DNA of 64,000 bases from Dehalococcoides mccartyi (GCF_001889305.1 NZ_CP013074.1:1116001-1180000); one strand, 5' to 3'; positions 36,382 through 45,651 are shown, numbered from the stretch's first letter. Translations and numbers: made by a program. Notes: generated by a model from the letters alone, not told the origin.

Positions 36382-37209
36382 GGCAAACCTCCTAATGCAA
36401 TTACGAAGATACCTGCTCAATTGATAAGATTTTAACCCCGCAGATTGGTAAATACAATCCCCGTATTTTTATCCGCAAAGATATACTATGCAGGTAACGG
36501 AAAGCTTGTTGCTCCCGCTTTGTCGTTACATTATTCAATCCTGCCGATTTCTTGGTAAGGCTGATACCCGCCAAATGGTACAGCGGAATATGCCTGAGTT
36601 AGATCCGGCCGCACCCGTTAATTTAAATAATATGCCCGCTCCCGCACATCTGTTTACACCGGAACCATAGAATTCGAGATGCGTAAAAGTTTTAAACGCG
36701 GCTGACCTTTTAGATACCCTGCCTTAAAGCGGCAAACTTAGCATTACCGGCATAGGCAAAAAAGCATACCCCTGCCAAGTCTAGAACAAATTTCGGATAT
36801 TTTTGAAGCAAACGAATGACTGTTATTCGAAAAAATCCCACAGGGTTTTGGCAGGCCGTTACTCACGCCTATCTCTTTGCCAATGCCCATTTCAATAAAA
36901 CATCTAAAAGCATCTATTATCAATCATGCCGCTAAAGGGCAAATCTATCAAACTAGACTGTCTGGTTTCACCTCTTCATACCTGTGCGGATTAACAATCA
37001 AAAACAGGGCTGGTATGGAAAACATTAATCAAGCACCGGATACCCATGGACTGGCAATAAAATTTGAGCATAGAACTGCGGGGGTCTTCGATAGTCAGGT
37101 TAAGCCCTATCTAAATGCATATCCAAAATACTATATTGAAGCTGATTTGTTTTAGCCTTACAATAAGTTGTAATTATGCTACTGGAATCCGATAAAACAG
37201 GATTAATAA
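36382..37209. other. intergenic stretch without a supported gene
   Basis: 828 bp between the LamG gene and the DUF1801 gene. Two open frames, 36488-36670 and 36877-37155 (plus), have no Shine-Dalgarno and no recognisable motif; the second (92 codons) is hydrophilic and could be a decayed coding region. No terminator-like hairpin or RNA fold was obvious. Confidence 0.5.
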
Positions 37210-37572
37210 ATGCGAAATACACCAGCTAAAAGCATAGATAACTATATTCAGGGGTTTCCGGAAAATGTACAGGCTATTCTTAAGGAGTTAAGGCAAGTTA
37301 TCCGCGAACAGGCCCCCCAAGCCACTGAAACTATCAGCTACGGCATACCCACTTTTAAACTAAATGGCAACCTGGTGCATTTCGGAGCTTTCAAAAACCA
37401 TATCAGCTTTTTCCCTACTTCCTCAGGCATACAGGCTTTTGAAAAGGAACTGGCACCCTACGAAATATCTAAAGGCACTGTCAGATTCCCACTTAACGAG
37501 CCTATACCTTTTTCTCTGATAAAAAAGATAGTGACCTTCCGAGTAAACGAGGTGTCCGCAAAAAGAATTTAA
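37210..37572 (+). CDS. DUF1801 (YdhG-like) protein
   Basis: 120 residues. SIDNYIQGFPENVQAILKEL at the start, ETISYGIPTFKLNG, then HISFFPTSSGIQAF and KGTVRFPLNEPIPFSLIK are the landmarks of the DUF1801/YdhG family, which has a frataxin-like fold (some members act as iron chaperones). GGATT-rich leader, no strong Shine-Dalgarno. Role unknown. Confidence 0.85.
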   Translation: MRNTPAKSIDNYIQGFPENVQAILKELRQVIREQAPQATETISYGIPTFKLNGNLVHFGAFKNHISFFPTSSGIQAFEKELAPYEISKGTVRFPLNEPIPFSLIKKIVTFRVNEVSAKRI

Positions 37573-37743
37573 CCATGTTACTTCTAAATGCTTTGCCCCT
37601 GTCATATATAAACCCGAAGTACCCTCCATCCTCCATCTTTTGTGCGCCAAAACCCCTAGTATTTGGCAAATGGTGACATTTAGTTTATGATGCACATATC
37701 CGGCATACACTCTGCCCACCAAATATATGAACGGTAAGAAGAA

Positions 37744-37998
37744 ATGGCCAAACTGGTTTTAGATTTGCATGATATATACAACAAAGGCGGCCAGATAGAA
37801 GCCGAACTGCACAGGGTAATGAACCAAGCGGTTGAAAAGAAAATCAGCCCGGTGGAAATTATTCCCGGCAAGGGTTCCGGCCAGCTTAAAAAGCACGTCC
37901 TCAGATTCTTAGCTCAGCCGGATATTAAAAAACTCTATCACAGGCTGGAAAAAGACGATAAAAATTTCGGGCGGGTCTTTGTCCACTTCAAGTTTTAG
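37744..37998 (+). CDS. stand-alone Smr-domain protein
   Basis: 84 residues comprising almost only an Smr domain: LDLHDIYNKGGQIEAELH (the D-L-H motif), then VEIIPGKGSGQLKKHVLRFL (the I-x-G-K/H-G-x-G motif). Smr domains bind or cleave nucleic acids (MutS2, ribosome-rescue SmrB). Here it is a bare domain. Weak AAGAAG upstream of the ATG. Confidence 0.8.
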   Translation: MAKLVLDLHDIYNKGGQIEAELHRVMNQAVEKKISPVEIIPGKGSGQLKKHVLRFLAQPDIKKLYHRLEKDDKNFGRVFVHFKF

Positions 37999-38055
37999 CT
38001 AAAAATAACGCTTATCTCTTTTCTCACATACCTATCCGAAAAGTTTTGTTATGGC

Positions 38056-38081
38056 AAGGAGGGCAAAAGCCCTCCTTTTGT
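38056..38081. terminator. bidirectional terminator
   Basis: AAGGAGGGC-AAAA-GCCCTCCTT followed by TT. It sits between the convergent Smr and 69-residue genes. Confidence 0.85.
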
Positions 38082-38111
38082 ATTTCATAATTTGAAAAAC
38101 ATACTTAAACC

Positions 38112-38321
38112 CTAAGCAAAGTTGAAAAATCCGTCAACCAACTTCTTAATCTCGTCATTTTTATTAAAAAAACGCTGGCTCAAGTCTTTGTTATTATACT
38201 TTTCCAGCATCTTGGTTATGCCAGCAATAACCCCTGCAGGGAAGACACCATTAGCCTCATAAACAGCCCTATCAGACTGAACAATAAAGTCCGAGGGCAA
38301 GACAGCTTTTAAATCTTGCAT
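38112..38321 (-). CDS. hypothetical 69-residue protein
   Basis: Not recognised. Soluble, Lys-rich helical C-terminal half (DLSQRFFNKNDEIKKLVDGF). No strong Shine-Dalgarno at proper spacing (GGGAGA is about 15 nt upstream). Its position right before a shared terminator supports a real gene, but only moderately. Confidence 0.45.
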   Translation of the reverse strand: MQDLKAVLPSDFIVQSDRAVYEANGVFPAGVIAGITKMLEKYNNKDLSQRFFNKNDEIKKLVDGFFNFA

Positions 38322-38714
38322 CGTTTTGTTCTTAATTCTCCCTATCCATTTAATTTTTAGTTCACTACATATAAAACTTATATCTCCAGCGTAGATGGCT
38401 TATCCGTATTTTCCCCAGTCAAGGCTAATATCAGATCAATCGGAAATTTAACAAAGCTAAACGGTATACAGCTACCGCAAGAAATGCCGCTTCCAATAAT
38501 GGCAGATAAAAACCGGATAATTTTTCTGTTTTTTTACAACCCCGCGATGATTTTTATTACATACATTTTTCCAAAGAACTCAAACAATTATTTTTAAAGC
38601 GAATAATTTTTTATAAACGTTACAGAATTTGCCCCAAAAATCATAGCTAAACTGATTGTTTTGACACTAAATAACTGGTAGAGTATGTAATAACTTTTTA
38701 AAAAGAGAAATAAT
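38322..38714. other. AT-rich intergenic region upstream of purU
   Basis: 393 bp, markedly AT-rich, with no open frame of note. It holds the likely purU promoter near its end (38661-38689) and several T- and A-runs. No riboswitch fold was recognised by eye. Confidence 0.5.
38661..38689 (+). promoter_or_regulatory. purU promoter
   Basis: A perfect -35 TTGACA (38661-38666), then TATGTA at 38684 (17-bp spacer) or TGTAAT at 38686 (19-bp). The weak -10 suggests help from an activator or a poor promoter. Confidence 0.45.
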
Positions 38715-39569
38715 ATGTCCAGCGCTATACTTAAAATTCACTGCACAGATAAAAAAGGCATCATTTCCAGCATTTCAAGCTTTATTTGCCGTAATAACGG
38801 CAATATCATCACTTTGGACGAGTTTGTAGACCACCCGTCAAACACCTTTTTTATGCGTTTGGAATGGGATATCTTTGCCTTTTCACTAAGCCGTGAACAG
38901 ATGGAAGCCGAGATTGCGGCTATGGGACTGGAATACAATTATGCTGACAACTGGCAGATATTCTACTCCGACAGGAAGCCCCGCCTAGCTATATTCGTAT
39001 CTAAATATGACCATTGTCTGTGGGATATAATGCTTAGATACAAAGCCGGGGAACTGAAGTGTGACATCCCTCTGATTATCAGTAACCATCCAGACTTAAA
39101 GCAAATAGCCGACTTATTCGGCATTGATTATAAAGTAGTAAAGGTTGCTCCCGATAATAAACTTGAGGCGGAAAATGAGCAGACACGGCTGATTTCCGAA
39201 TACAATATAGATTTCATGATACTGGCCAGATATATGCAGGTACTTTCACCTGAATTTGTAGCCCGTTTTGAAAACAGGATAATAAATATTCACCACTCTT
39301 TTTTGCCGGCCTTTGAGGGGGCACGTCCTTACCATCAGGCTATCGAACGCGGAGTAAAGCTGGTGGGTGCTACCGCTCATTTTGTAAATAACAATCTGGA
39401 CAAAGGCCCTATAATCTGCCAGTCCACCATGCCCATAAGCCATGAGGATAGCGTAGAAGACCTTATGGTAAAAGGCAGGGATATTGAAAAACTGGTGCTT
39501 TCACAGGCAATGAAGGTGTTTTTAGACCACCGTATCTTCGTACATAATAACCGTACTATCATTCTCTAG
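38715..39569 (+). CDS. purU: formyltetrahydrofolate deformylase
   Basis: Hydrolyses 10-formyl-THF to THF and formate. 284 residues: ACT domain first (about 4-80, TDKKGIISSISSFI), then a formyl-transferase domain with NIHHSFLPAF (catalytic Asn and His) and the Asp in NNNLDKGPII. AAAGAGAAA precedes the ATG. In acetogenic-type C1 pathways this enzyme can release or balance formyl groups. It could in principle be mistaken for PurN, but the ACT domain decides for PurU. Confidence 0.95.
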   Translation: MSSAILKIHCTDKKGIISSISSFICRNNGNIITLDEFVDHPSNTFFMRLEWDIFAFSLSREQMEAEIAAMGLEYNYADNWQIFYSDRKPRLAIFVSKYDHCLWDIMLRYKAGELKCDIPLIISNHPDLKQIADLFGIDYKVVKVAPDNKLEAENEQTRLISEYNIDFMILARYMQVLSPEFVARFENRIINIHHSFLPAFEGARPYHQAIERGVKLVGATAHFVNNNLDKGPIICQSTMPISHEDSVEDLMVKGRDIEKLVLSQAMKVFLDHRIFVHNNRTIIL

Positions 39570-39757
39570 GGATTGCCAACCGGAGAAAATCTAAAACCGG
39601 CTTAAGACGTACCTCAAAATGCCGCCTGATGCTTTATATTTCTGGTAAGGTTTTGTTATACTTACTTAGGTTGGTTTGGCCAATTGATCCAAAGTGCCTT
39701 AAAGGTGCTCTCCCGCATACATTCCAAACTGCCAATATTTTTTAAGAGGGATAGTTT

Positions 39758-40576
39758 GTGAAAAAATGCCTCAGACGTATTGCCTTTATGAGCCTTGTTT
39801 CCCTGCTTTTGGTACTTTCCGCCTGTGGCGGAGGAAATGACCCTGACAGCAACCCATCTAATCCCCCCCCAGATGACAACTCCAATAATTCTTCCAATCC
39901 GCCGCCTGTATATGACCCCTATTCCCAGTATGAGGGGTACCTGCTGCAAGGATACCCTGAGCAGATGTGGCCGCTTTATGAGAGCAAGGCCATAAGCTCC
40001 TGCAATTTAGATGTGTTTTTCCCCGGCTTTAATATGAACCCGGGATATGTATGTACTTACAACGTTGTTTACTACAGCGAAAAACCCAAAGCTGAGATTG
40101 TAGCTTATTATGCCGGGCTTGCCGGAAGCCTGAACCCCTCCAGCTTTTATGACGTGGACACTGATATAAATGATTATCACTTTACCGCCAGAATTGTAGA
40201 AGAAGGCAGCCGTAATCTGATTTACCTGGCAGCTGATATGCCTGATAATTTTTATACCAAACATCCCCTTTGGGGGGATTTCCCGTCAGATGTATTCCCC
40301 GTTTTTAACCTTACCCAGCAGCGATACCATGACGTAGCCTGCCGGAGCAACGGAGACGGTGAACTTCAGTACACCAATCACTATAATTTCAGCGGCGGCA
40401 GACAAGCCGCAGTGGAATACTACCGCGCCCGGCTGCAGAATATGGCTGAATATGCTGAAACTATAAATTCGGATAGTACCTGCACCACTCTTTCTGGTGT
40501 AGTACGCGGCTTTGACTTTCAGGTATTGATTTACAATGACAACATTGCAATTTTCCTGGAAAAACCGTTTGACTAA
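39758..40576 (+). CDS. lipoprotein with two copies of a ~65-residue domain
   Basis: 272 residues. Signal peptide and lipobox LSAC (Cys23), then a Pro/Asn/Ser linker (24-50). The rest looks like two tandem copies of one unit: residues ~66-125 (YPEQMWPLYE ... AEIVAYYAGLAG) and ~175-235 (FPSDVFPVFN ... QAAVEYYRARLQ), each two strands then a helix with a YY pair, each with Cys. GTG start with AGAGGGA upstream and an own terminator. Family and role unknown. Confidence 0.75.
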   Translation: MKKCLRRIAFMSLVSLLLVLSACGGGNDPDSNPSNPPPDDNSNNSSNPPPVYDPYSQYEGYLLQGYPEQMWPLYESKAISSCNLDVFFPGFNMNPGYVCTYNVVYYSEKPKAEIVAYYAGLAGSLNPSSFYDVDTDINDYHFTARIVEEGSRNLIYLAADMPDNFYTKHPLWGDFPSDVFPVFNLTQQRYHDVACRSNGDGELQYTNHYNFSGGRQAAVEYYRARLQNMAEYAETINSDSTCTTLSGVVRGFDFQVLIYNDNIAIFLEKPFD

Positions 40577-40596
40577 TACTCAAGCCTAAAACTAAA

Positions 40597-40623
40597 AGGG
40601 GCGGCTGTGATGCCGCCCTTTTC
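40597..40623 (+). terminator. rho-independent terminator
   Basis: GGGCGGC (40599-40605) pairs with GCCGCCC (40612-40618), then TTTT. Confidence 0.85.
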
Positions 40624-40756
40624 TATGCAGCCAACCTGTTTTCAAATATAAAATACAAAACAGCAGTTGGAAAAACACGGATTTTTCTGATACCATGGAC
40701 AAGTACCATTTTTTTAAAACAGCCTGCACTATAATTCATATCAGAAAGGTAAACTA

Positions 40757-41386
40757 ATGAAATCCACTAAAGCCCTTATTCTGGCTACACTGTTCCCCGT
40801 AACCCTGTTTGCCGGCAGTTGCAACGGCGGAGATGCCGTACCCGAAGTGACACCCATGTCATGGACTACCGCCCCCGCCATGCAAATAGACCCTGCCAAG
40901 CAGTATTATGCAACTGTTGAAACTACACTAGGGACTTTTAAAATTGAGCTATTTGCCTCTGAATCTCCCAAAACCGTAAATAATTTTGTATTTCTAGCCA
41001 AGGAAAACTACTACAACGGGGTAATTTTCCACCGCATAATAAAAGAATTTATGATTCAGACAGGTGACCAGACAGGTACCGGCAGAGGCGGTCCGGGTTA
41101 CCGCTTTGCTGACGAACTGCCGGTGAAACACTCGTATGATCCCGGCATAGTTGCCATGGCAAACGCAGGCCCCAATACCAACGGCAGCCAGTTCTTTATT
41201 TGCACCGGCGCACAGGCAAAAAACCTGAACTACCAGCCCAACTACACCCAGTTTGGCAGGGTAATTGAAGGAATGGATGTGATTACCAAGCTGGCATCCG
41301 TGCCGGTGATAGGTAACAGCTATGGTGAGGTCAGCACTCCATCCAATCCCCCTAAAATTATAAAGATAACCATAACCGAAGGCTAA
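40757..41386 (+). CDS. exported cyclophilin-type peptidyl-prolyl isomerase
   Basis: 209 residues. Signal sequence with a lipobox-like AGSC (Cys22), then a cyclophilin domain: VETTLGTFKIELF, FHRIIKEFMIQTGD (catalytic Arg), GPNTNGSQFFI, and NYTQFGRVIEGMDV. Probably tethered outside the membrane to help fold exported proteins. AAAGGTAA precedes the ATG and TATAAT lies at 40730. Complete; a terminator follows. Confidence 0.92.
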   Translation: MKSTKALILATLFPVTLFAGSCNGGDAVPEVTPMSWTTAPAMQIDPAKQYYATVETTLGTFKIELFASESPKTVNNFVFLAKENYYNGVIFHRIIKEFMIQTGDQTGTGRGGPGYRFADELPVKHSYDPGIVAMANAGPNTNGSQFFICTGAQAKNLNYQPNYTQFGRVIEGMDVITKLASVPVIGNSYGEVSTPSNPPKIIKITITEG

Positions 41387-41420
41387 AACGGCCTTTACAT
41401 AGGTAAAAATTAAAACCGAA

Positions 41421-41448
41421 GGGCGGCTTATAAAGAGCCGCCCTTTTT
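41421..41448 (+). terminator. rho-independent terminator
   Basis: GGGCGGCT (41421-41428) pairs with AGCCGCCC (41436-41443), then TTTTT. Confidence 0.88.
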
Positions 41449-41622
41449 ATGAGCAGAATTTTCTGCACCAAACACAACGCCTGATACAAACCGAAAAACA
41501 CAATTAATATATCAGGTTTAATCCTGCAACAGGGAAGGCAGCTAGTCTTTTCCAAAGATAGTTGACTAATATCTAATTGTTCATTATATTTAAGCCAATA
41601 TTCTAAACAAGGTGACAAACTT

Positions 41623-42687
41623 TTGCCATCAAGCGGAATAACAAATAAACTGCCCTTGATTGACCGGTTTTTGACACTCTGGATATTTCTGGCTATGCTT
41701 GCCGGCATCGGGCTGGGGTATTTTGCCCCACAGACTTCAGATATTATCACTTCCTTTCAAATAGGCACTACCTCCATACCTATTGCTATAGGCCTGATCC
41801 TTATGATGTACCCACCTCTGACCAGAGTCAGATATGAAAAAATCCCTCTGGTTTTCAAAGACTTGAAATTCCTCAGCTTTTCTTTGCTTTTAAACTGGGT
41901 AATCGGACCTTTGCTTATGTTCGGGCTGGCACTCCTATTTCTGCGTGATTATCCCGAATACATGATTGGCATTATTATGGTGGGTCTAGCCAGATGCATC
42001 GCCATGGTAATTGTCTGGAATGAGCTTGCAAAAGGTGACCGTGAGTATGCAGTGGGTCTGGTAGGGATAAATGCTGTTTTCCAGGTACTATTTTACTCGG
42101 TTTATATATATTTCTTTATTACCTTCCTGTTAGGTAAAATGGGGCTGGCAGACGGGCTGGATATTGAACTCTCTATAGCTCAGGCGGCTAAAACTGTTTT
42201 CATTTATCTGGGGATACCATTTTTGCTGGGAGTTATTACCCGTTACAGCCTGTTGGCACTTAAAGGTAAAGACTGGTTTGAAAATCGTTTCATCCCCAAA
42301 TTCAGTCTGATTACTCCTGTTGCCCTCTTATTCACTATTGTAATCATGTTTTCTCTGAAGGGAGAATACATTGTTGAACTGCCTCTGCATGTACTCCGGA
42401 TAGCTATCCCGCTGGTTTTATATTTCGGCATAATGTGGTTCGGGGCATTCTTTATCAGTAAAAAACTTAATGCCGGTTACCCTAAAACAGCCGCAGTAGC
42501 ATTCACCGCCAGTTCCAATGATTTTGAACTGGCCATTGCAGTAGCTATTGCCTTGTTCGGTTTAAATTCCGGCGAAGCCTTTGCATCTGTTATCGGTCCG
42601 CTTATAGAGGTACCAGCCCTGATTTTACTCGTAAACGCTTCCTTGCGGCTGAAAAGGAAGTTCTTTCCCGAAGCACCTTCTGCCTGA
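41623..42687 (+). CDS. acr3: ACR3-family arsenite efflux transporter
   Basis: 354 residues, ten predicted membrane helices. The family signature [19 protein letters not shown] with its essential Cys, and [15 protein letters not shown] near the start, identify ACR3, which exports As(III) (and sometimes antimonite) by proton exchange. TTG start with AAGGTGA 8 nt upstream. No arsR or arsC is adjacent; the ArsR-like gene at 45.7 kb pairs with SdpI and is not its regulator. Confidence 0.93.
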   Translation: MPSSGITNKLPLIDRFLTLWIFLAMLAGIGLGYFAPQTSDIITSFQIGTTSIPIAIGLILMMYPPLTRVRYEKIPLVFKDLKFLSFSLLLNWVIGPLLMFGLALLFLRDYPEYMIGIIMVGLARCIAMVIVWNELAKGDREYAVGLVGINAVFQVLFYSVYIYFFITFLLGKMGLADGLDIELSIAQAAKTVFIYLGIPFLLGVITRYSLLALKGKDWFENRFIPKFSLITPVALLFTIVIMFSLKGEYIVELPLHVLRIAIPLVLYFGIMWFGAFFISKKLNAGYPKTAAVAFTASSNDFELAIAVAIALFGLNSGEAFASVIGPLIEVPALILLVNASLRLKRKFFPEAPSA

Positions 42688-42706
42688 AAAGTCCGGCTAT
42701 TTTAAA

Positions 42707-43243
42707 TTATGTTATCTTCCGCAGTTTAGGTAAATATTCTTTCAGCTTGGCAAGTTTCGGCTGGATAACAAAGCGGCAGTAAGGCTGGTTGGAATTTGAG
42801 GCGTAATAATTTCGGTGATAGTCTTCAGCCACATAAAAATTTGAGAGGGGCAATACCTCGGTCACTATCCGCTTGGGAAAGACGGCACTTTCATCAAGAG
42901 TTGCTATTGCTGCTTCCGCCTGTGTCTTCTGGGCAGGCGTAGTATAAAAAATAACAGAACGGTACTGTGTACCTATATCGTCACCCTGCCTGTTTGGGGT
43001 TGTAGGGTCATGCATTTGGAAAAAGATATCCAGCAAAGCCGCATATGATACCACGGCGGAGTTAAATTTTAATCGGATAACCTCGGCATGTCCGGTGTCT
43101 CCGCTGCAGACCTGACGGTAAGTAGGATTCGGCAAATAGCCGCCTGCATAGCCGGGCTCAACCTTCGTCACACCCGGAAGGCTGCTAAATACCGCCTCCA
43201 TGCACCAGAAGCACCCCCCACCGAATATGGCTGTTTCAGTCAC
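42707..43243 (-). CDS. msrA: peptide methionine-S-sulfoxide reductase MsrA
   Basis: Repairs the S-epimer of methionine sulfoxide. 178 residues from the GTG at 43243, which overlaps the msrB stop as GTGA; a longer frame to 43294 exists but would lie inside msrB. Catalytic Cys in [25 protein letters not shown] and DYHRNYY motifs follow. Coupled translation with msrB is expected. Confidence 0.94.
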   Translation of the reverse strand: MTETAIFGGGCFWCMEAVFSSLPGVTKVEPGYAGGYLPNPTYRQVCSGDTGHAEVIRLKFNSAVVSYAALLDIFFQMHDPTTPNRQGDDIGTQYRSVIFYTTPAQKTQAEAAIATLDESAVFPKRIVTEVLPLSNFYVAEDYHRNYYASNSNQPYCRFVIQPKLAKLKEYLPKLRKIT

Positions 43244-43614
43244 TTGCCGCCGCCGGTCTCGGGCACAAACTTGATTGAAAGCGAATTTACACAATGACGG
43301 GTATTTTTGGGGGTAAAACTCTCCCCTTTAAATACATGCCCCAAATGCCCGCCGCAGGCAGCACACAGTATTTCAGTACGCCGCCCGTCAGGGTCTGGCT
43401 GGCGCTTAACCGCACCCGGCAATTCATCATCAAAGCTGGGCCAACCGCAACCTGAATGAAACTTATCCTTGGAGGAATAAAGAGGCGCGTTACACCGCCG
43501 GCAGACGTATTTACCATCTTTAAACAGATTTTCATACTCACCGCTAAAGGCTGGTTCGGTTCCCTTACGGACTATAACTGCTTCTTCTTCGGGACTCAGT
43601 TTATTATATTCCAT
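43240..43614 (-). CDS. msrB: peptide methionine-R-sulfoxide reductase MsrB
   Basis: Reduces the R-epimer. 124 residues. Two CxxC pairs (CRRC and CAAC) bind structural zinc; HSGCGWPSF is conserved, and the catalytic Cys lies in [11 protein letters not shown]. Forms an operon with msrA by 4-bp overlap. In an obligate anaerobe it serves against transient oxidative damage. Confidence 0.95.
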   Translation of the reverse strand: MEYNKLSPEEEAVIVRKGTEPAFSGEYENLFKDGKYVCRRCNAPLYSSKDKFHSGCGWPSFDDELPGAVKRQPDPDGRRTEILCAACGGHLGHVFKGESFTPKNTRHCVNSLSIKFVPETGGGK

Positions 43615-43689
43615 ATGTTTTATTCCTTTTATGCCTTTATACTTTTAGCATAATAAGCAAAAGGGCAAAACACAATACATTTTTTGAAA

Positions 43690-43720
43690 AACAACAGGGC
43701 TGTCCTTTAAAGAACAGCCC
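43690..43720 (-). terminator. terminator after the iron-sulfur flavoprotein gene
   Basis: GGGCTGT (43697-43703) pairs with ACAGCCC (43714-43720), with further inner pairing; a T-rich stretch follows on the minus strand. Confidence 0.75.
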
Positions 43721-43745
43721 CATCAGAAGATAGTGTTTATAAACC

Positions 43746-44318
43746 TTAATTCAGTTTTTTCAGTAACCCAGCCATATTTTTACCCAGCAAGATAAAGGTG
43801 TTTTTACCTTCTTCATCTTTTTCAATATCACCCGGCGCCCCACCAAGGGTCAGATTCCAATAGCTGGAACCCGGGATTACCATCTGGTTGATACCAAAAA
43901 AGAAATTAATAGCCGAATAAACAAAGGTAGCGCCCGCCCGTCTGGCAGCAACCAGCGGCACACCTACTTTCCCCTTCAGCACATGGTTATTGGCTCTGGC
44001 TACCACCCCTGCCCGGTCAATAAGGGCCTTAACCTCCGTGCTAACATTGCTGAAATATGTAGGTGAACCTATTATAATGCCGTCTGCCTCAAACATTTTA
44101 GCGATAAAAGTATTCATTTCATCATCACTGCGGGCACAACGCAGATTTTTGTTTACTTTGCACTGGTTGCATGCCAGACAGCCGAATACTCTCTTGCCGC
44201 CCAGCTGGATAAGTTCAGTCTGGATACCCTCTTTCTCCAGTTCCGCCAGCACTATTTCCAAACCACGTCGGGTATTGCCCTGCTCACGCGGACTGCCATT
44301 AAAGGCCACTACTTTCAT
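43746..44318 (-). CDS. iron-sulfur flavoprotein (NADPH-dependent FMN reductase fold)
   Basis: 190 residues, flavodoxin-like. FMN phosphate loop GSPREQGNTRRG, then a compact cysteine motif Cys47-x2-Cys50-x2-Cys53-x7-Cys61, as in iron-sulfur flavoproteins, which hold a [4Fe-4S] cluster next to FMN and act in electron transfer or oxygen/peroxide defence in strict anaerobes. GSPTYFSNVS is the second FMN loop. Single gene with own terminator; lies near msrBA. Confidence 0.88.
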   Translation of the reverse strand: MKVVAFNGSPREQGNTRRGLEIVLAELEKEGIQTELIQLGGKRVFGCLACNQCKVNKNLRCARSDDEMNTFIAKMFEADGIIIGSPTYFSNVSTEVKALIDRAGVVARANNHVLKGKVGVPLVAARRAGATFVYSAINFFFGINQMVIPGSSYWNLTLGGAPGDIEKDEEGKNTFILLGKNMAGLLKKLN

Positions 44319-44548
44319 GCTATAAATCTCCCTAATTACTGGTTATTTTTCAACGCATATATATAAGAAACAGCCTGTAATTCTGCCGTTTGATACCCGT
44401 TTCTCTAATATACCATTTGAATTGAGATAGTTGTCAAAACCTGTAAAGCTCACTTTATCTGTATCCCCAAGATATTTTCAGCCAATAACTTACACTTTTC
44501 TTATAAAGGGGAAGGCCAATTCCAGATATACTATGTACCAAAATCTTA

Positions 44549-44576
44549 AGGGGGTTGAATTTACTCAACCCCTTTT
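44549..44576. terminator. hairpin, probable terminator
   Basis: GGGGTTGA (44551-44558) pairs with TCAACCCC (44565-44572); TTTT follows on the plus strand. It lies downstream of the minus-strand TfoX-N gene. Confidence 0.6.
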
Positions 44577-44606
44577 ATTATCCGTTTTTCCGCACTATAA
44601 AGGATA

Positions 44607-44939
44607 TTACTTTTTGGAAGCCTTTTTGGAAGCCATCAGCCTGGCTTGTGTAACCGAACGCTCCGCCCATTTTAAAAACAAAGCATCATCTTCAAATACA
44701 TCTGCAGGTACCTCCCAATACGGCATAGGCTTAAACTGGTGACTAGCATATAACTGGTAATCAGCCAGATTGGTCTCACCGGCCTTGAAATATAAACTGT
44801 TTTCATCTGCCAGCAGTCCGAACATAAACCCTCCGGAATATATGCCGTAACCGCCGAACATGGCCCGGCTGTCAAGTGCGGGTAAGGAGGAAAGTTTATC
44901 CATAACTGACTGCAAAAATTCCTTTGTGGCTCTCATCAT
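44607..44939 (-). CDS. TfoX N-terminal domain protein
   Basis: About 110 residues. The TfoX_N signature MFGGYGIYSGGFMFGLLADENSLYFKAG (read in two parts: SRAMFGGYGIY and GLLADENSLYFKA) then MPYWEVPADVFED. Small TfoX_N-only proteins are common; TfoX/Sxy controls competence in gamma-proteobacteria but these short forms have unknown roles. AAAGGA precedes ATG at 44939 (a second ATG at 44936). 18 bp from the upstream membrane protein gene, so probably one operon. Confidence 0.85.
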   Translation of the reverse strand: MMRATKEFLQSVMDKLSSLPALDSRAMFGGYGIYSGGFMFGLLADENSLYFKAGETNLADYQLYASHQFKPMPYWEVPADVFEDDALFLKWAERSVTQARLMASKKASKK

Positions 44940-44957
44940 CTTGTCCTTTCCTGACAA

Positions 44958-45425
44958 TCAGACTTTTTCATACAGGCCGCGAGCCTTGTTCTGCTGGACA
45001 ATATTGTAGTATTCCTGATCTACACTGACCCCTTTTTCCCGCAGAACCCGCTCAGTCATTTCAACAGCATGATTCAAATCTAAAAACTGGTGCAGCCATT
45101 TTTGATGGTCTTCGGGATTTTGGGAATATGCCTGTGCAAATTCGGTATATTCTTCAGATATCTTTTTATACTGGTGGTCAAGAGTAAAATTACCCTTAAC
45201 CCGGGGAAACTTAAAAACCTCTTTAACCCTGTTAAAATGCCTCTGGAATATATACTTGTCCACGTACCAGAAAACGCAGGCCAATACAAACTGGTTTAAA
45301 AGGAAGGCGGGAATAGTGGCTATGCCCAATTTATCCGCAAAAACAAACTGGATAAGGGCACCGGCAATACCGGAAAGCAGCAACCAGCGGCCGATTACGT
45401 AAATAAACCACTCTTTGGAAAACAT
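44958..45425 (-). CDS. membrane protein with MazG-like cytoplasmic tail
   Basis: 155 residues. Two membrane helices in the first ~60 residues (about 8-30 and 38-58), then a soluble helical part. The tail has ISEEYTEFAQAY (EExxE pattern), FLDLNHAVEMTERVLREKG (a D-x-x-H/D-A helix) and ends with QNKARGLYEK, which resembles MazG-like all-alpha NTP pyrophosphatases (EExxE, D-L-x-H-A, KNxxRGYY). That assignment is by eye only. AGGGGAG-type ribosome site upstream. Followed by the TfoX-N gene. Confidence 0.6.
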   Translation of the reverse strand: MFSKEWFIYVIGRWLLLSGIAGALIQFVFADKLGIATIPAFLLNQFVLACVFWYVDKYIFQRHFNRVKEVFKFPRVKGNFTLDHQYKKISEEYTEFAQAYSQNPEDHQKWLHQFLDLNHAVEMTERVLREKGVSVDQEYYNIVQQNKARGLYEKV

Positions 45426-45622
45426 ATAAACTCCCCTCCTTGAACACCCTTTTTAAGCCTTTGCCAAGTGATTAATTATAGCTCTAATTTAAAAAACTTA
45501 CACTTACTGAACCCCTTTTACCAATAGGTTTAGAACCACTTGCAACCCTCATTTTACCCTCCCGCTCAGGTTACATTTTTTGTAATTGGAAACAGAACTA
45601 ATGACTTTTAATCTGGCCTTCT

Positions 45623-45650
45623 TTGACAAATAACTGCTATCGCCTATATA
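45623..45650 (+). promoter_or_regulatory. sdpRI promoter
   Basis: TTGACA (45623-45628), then TATATA at 45645 (16-bp spacer) or TATACT at 45647 (18-bp). Confidence 0.65.
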
Positions 45651-45651
45651 C

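Noticed and set aside
36877-37155. 92-codon plus-strand frame
   Set aside because: No Shine-Dalgarno, no promoter, no recognisable motif; kept only as part of the gene-free stretch.
38322-38714. Possible regulatory RNA upstream of purU
   Set aside because: AT-rich with runs of T and A but no stable multi-helix fold visible by eye.
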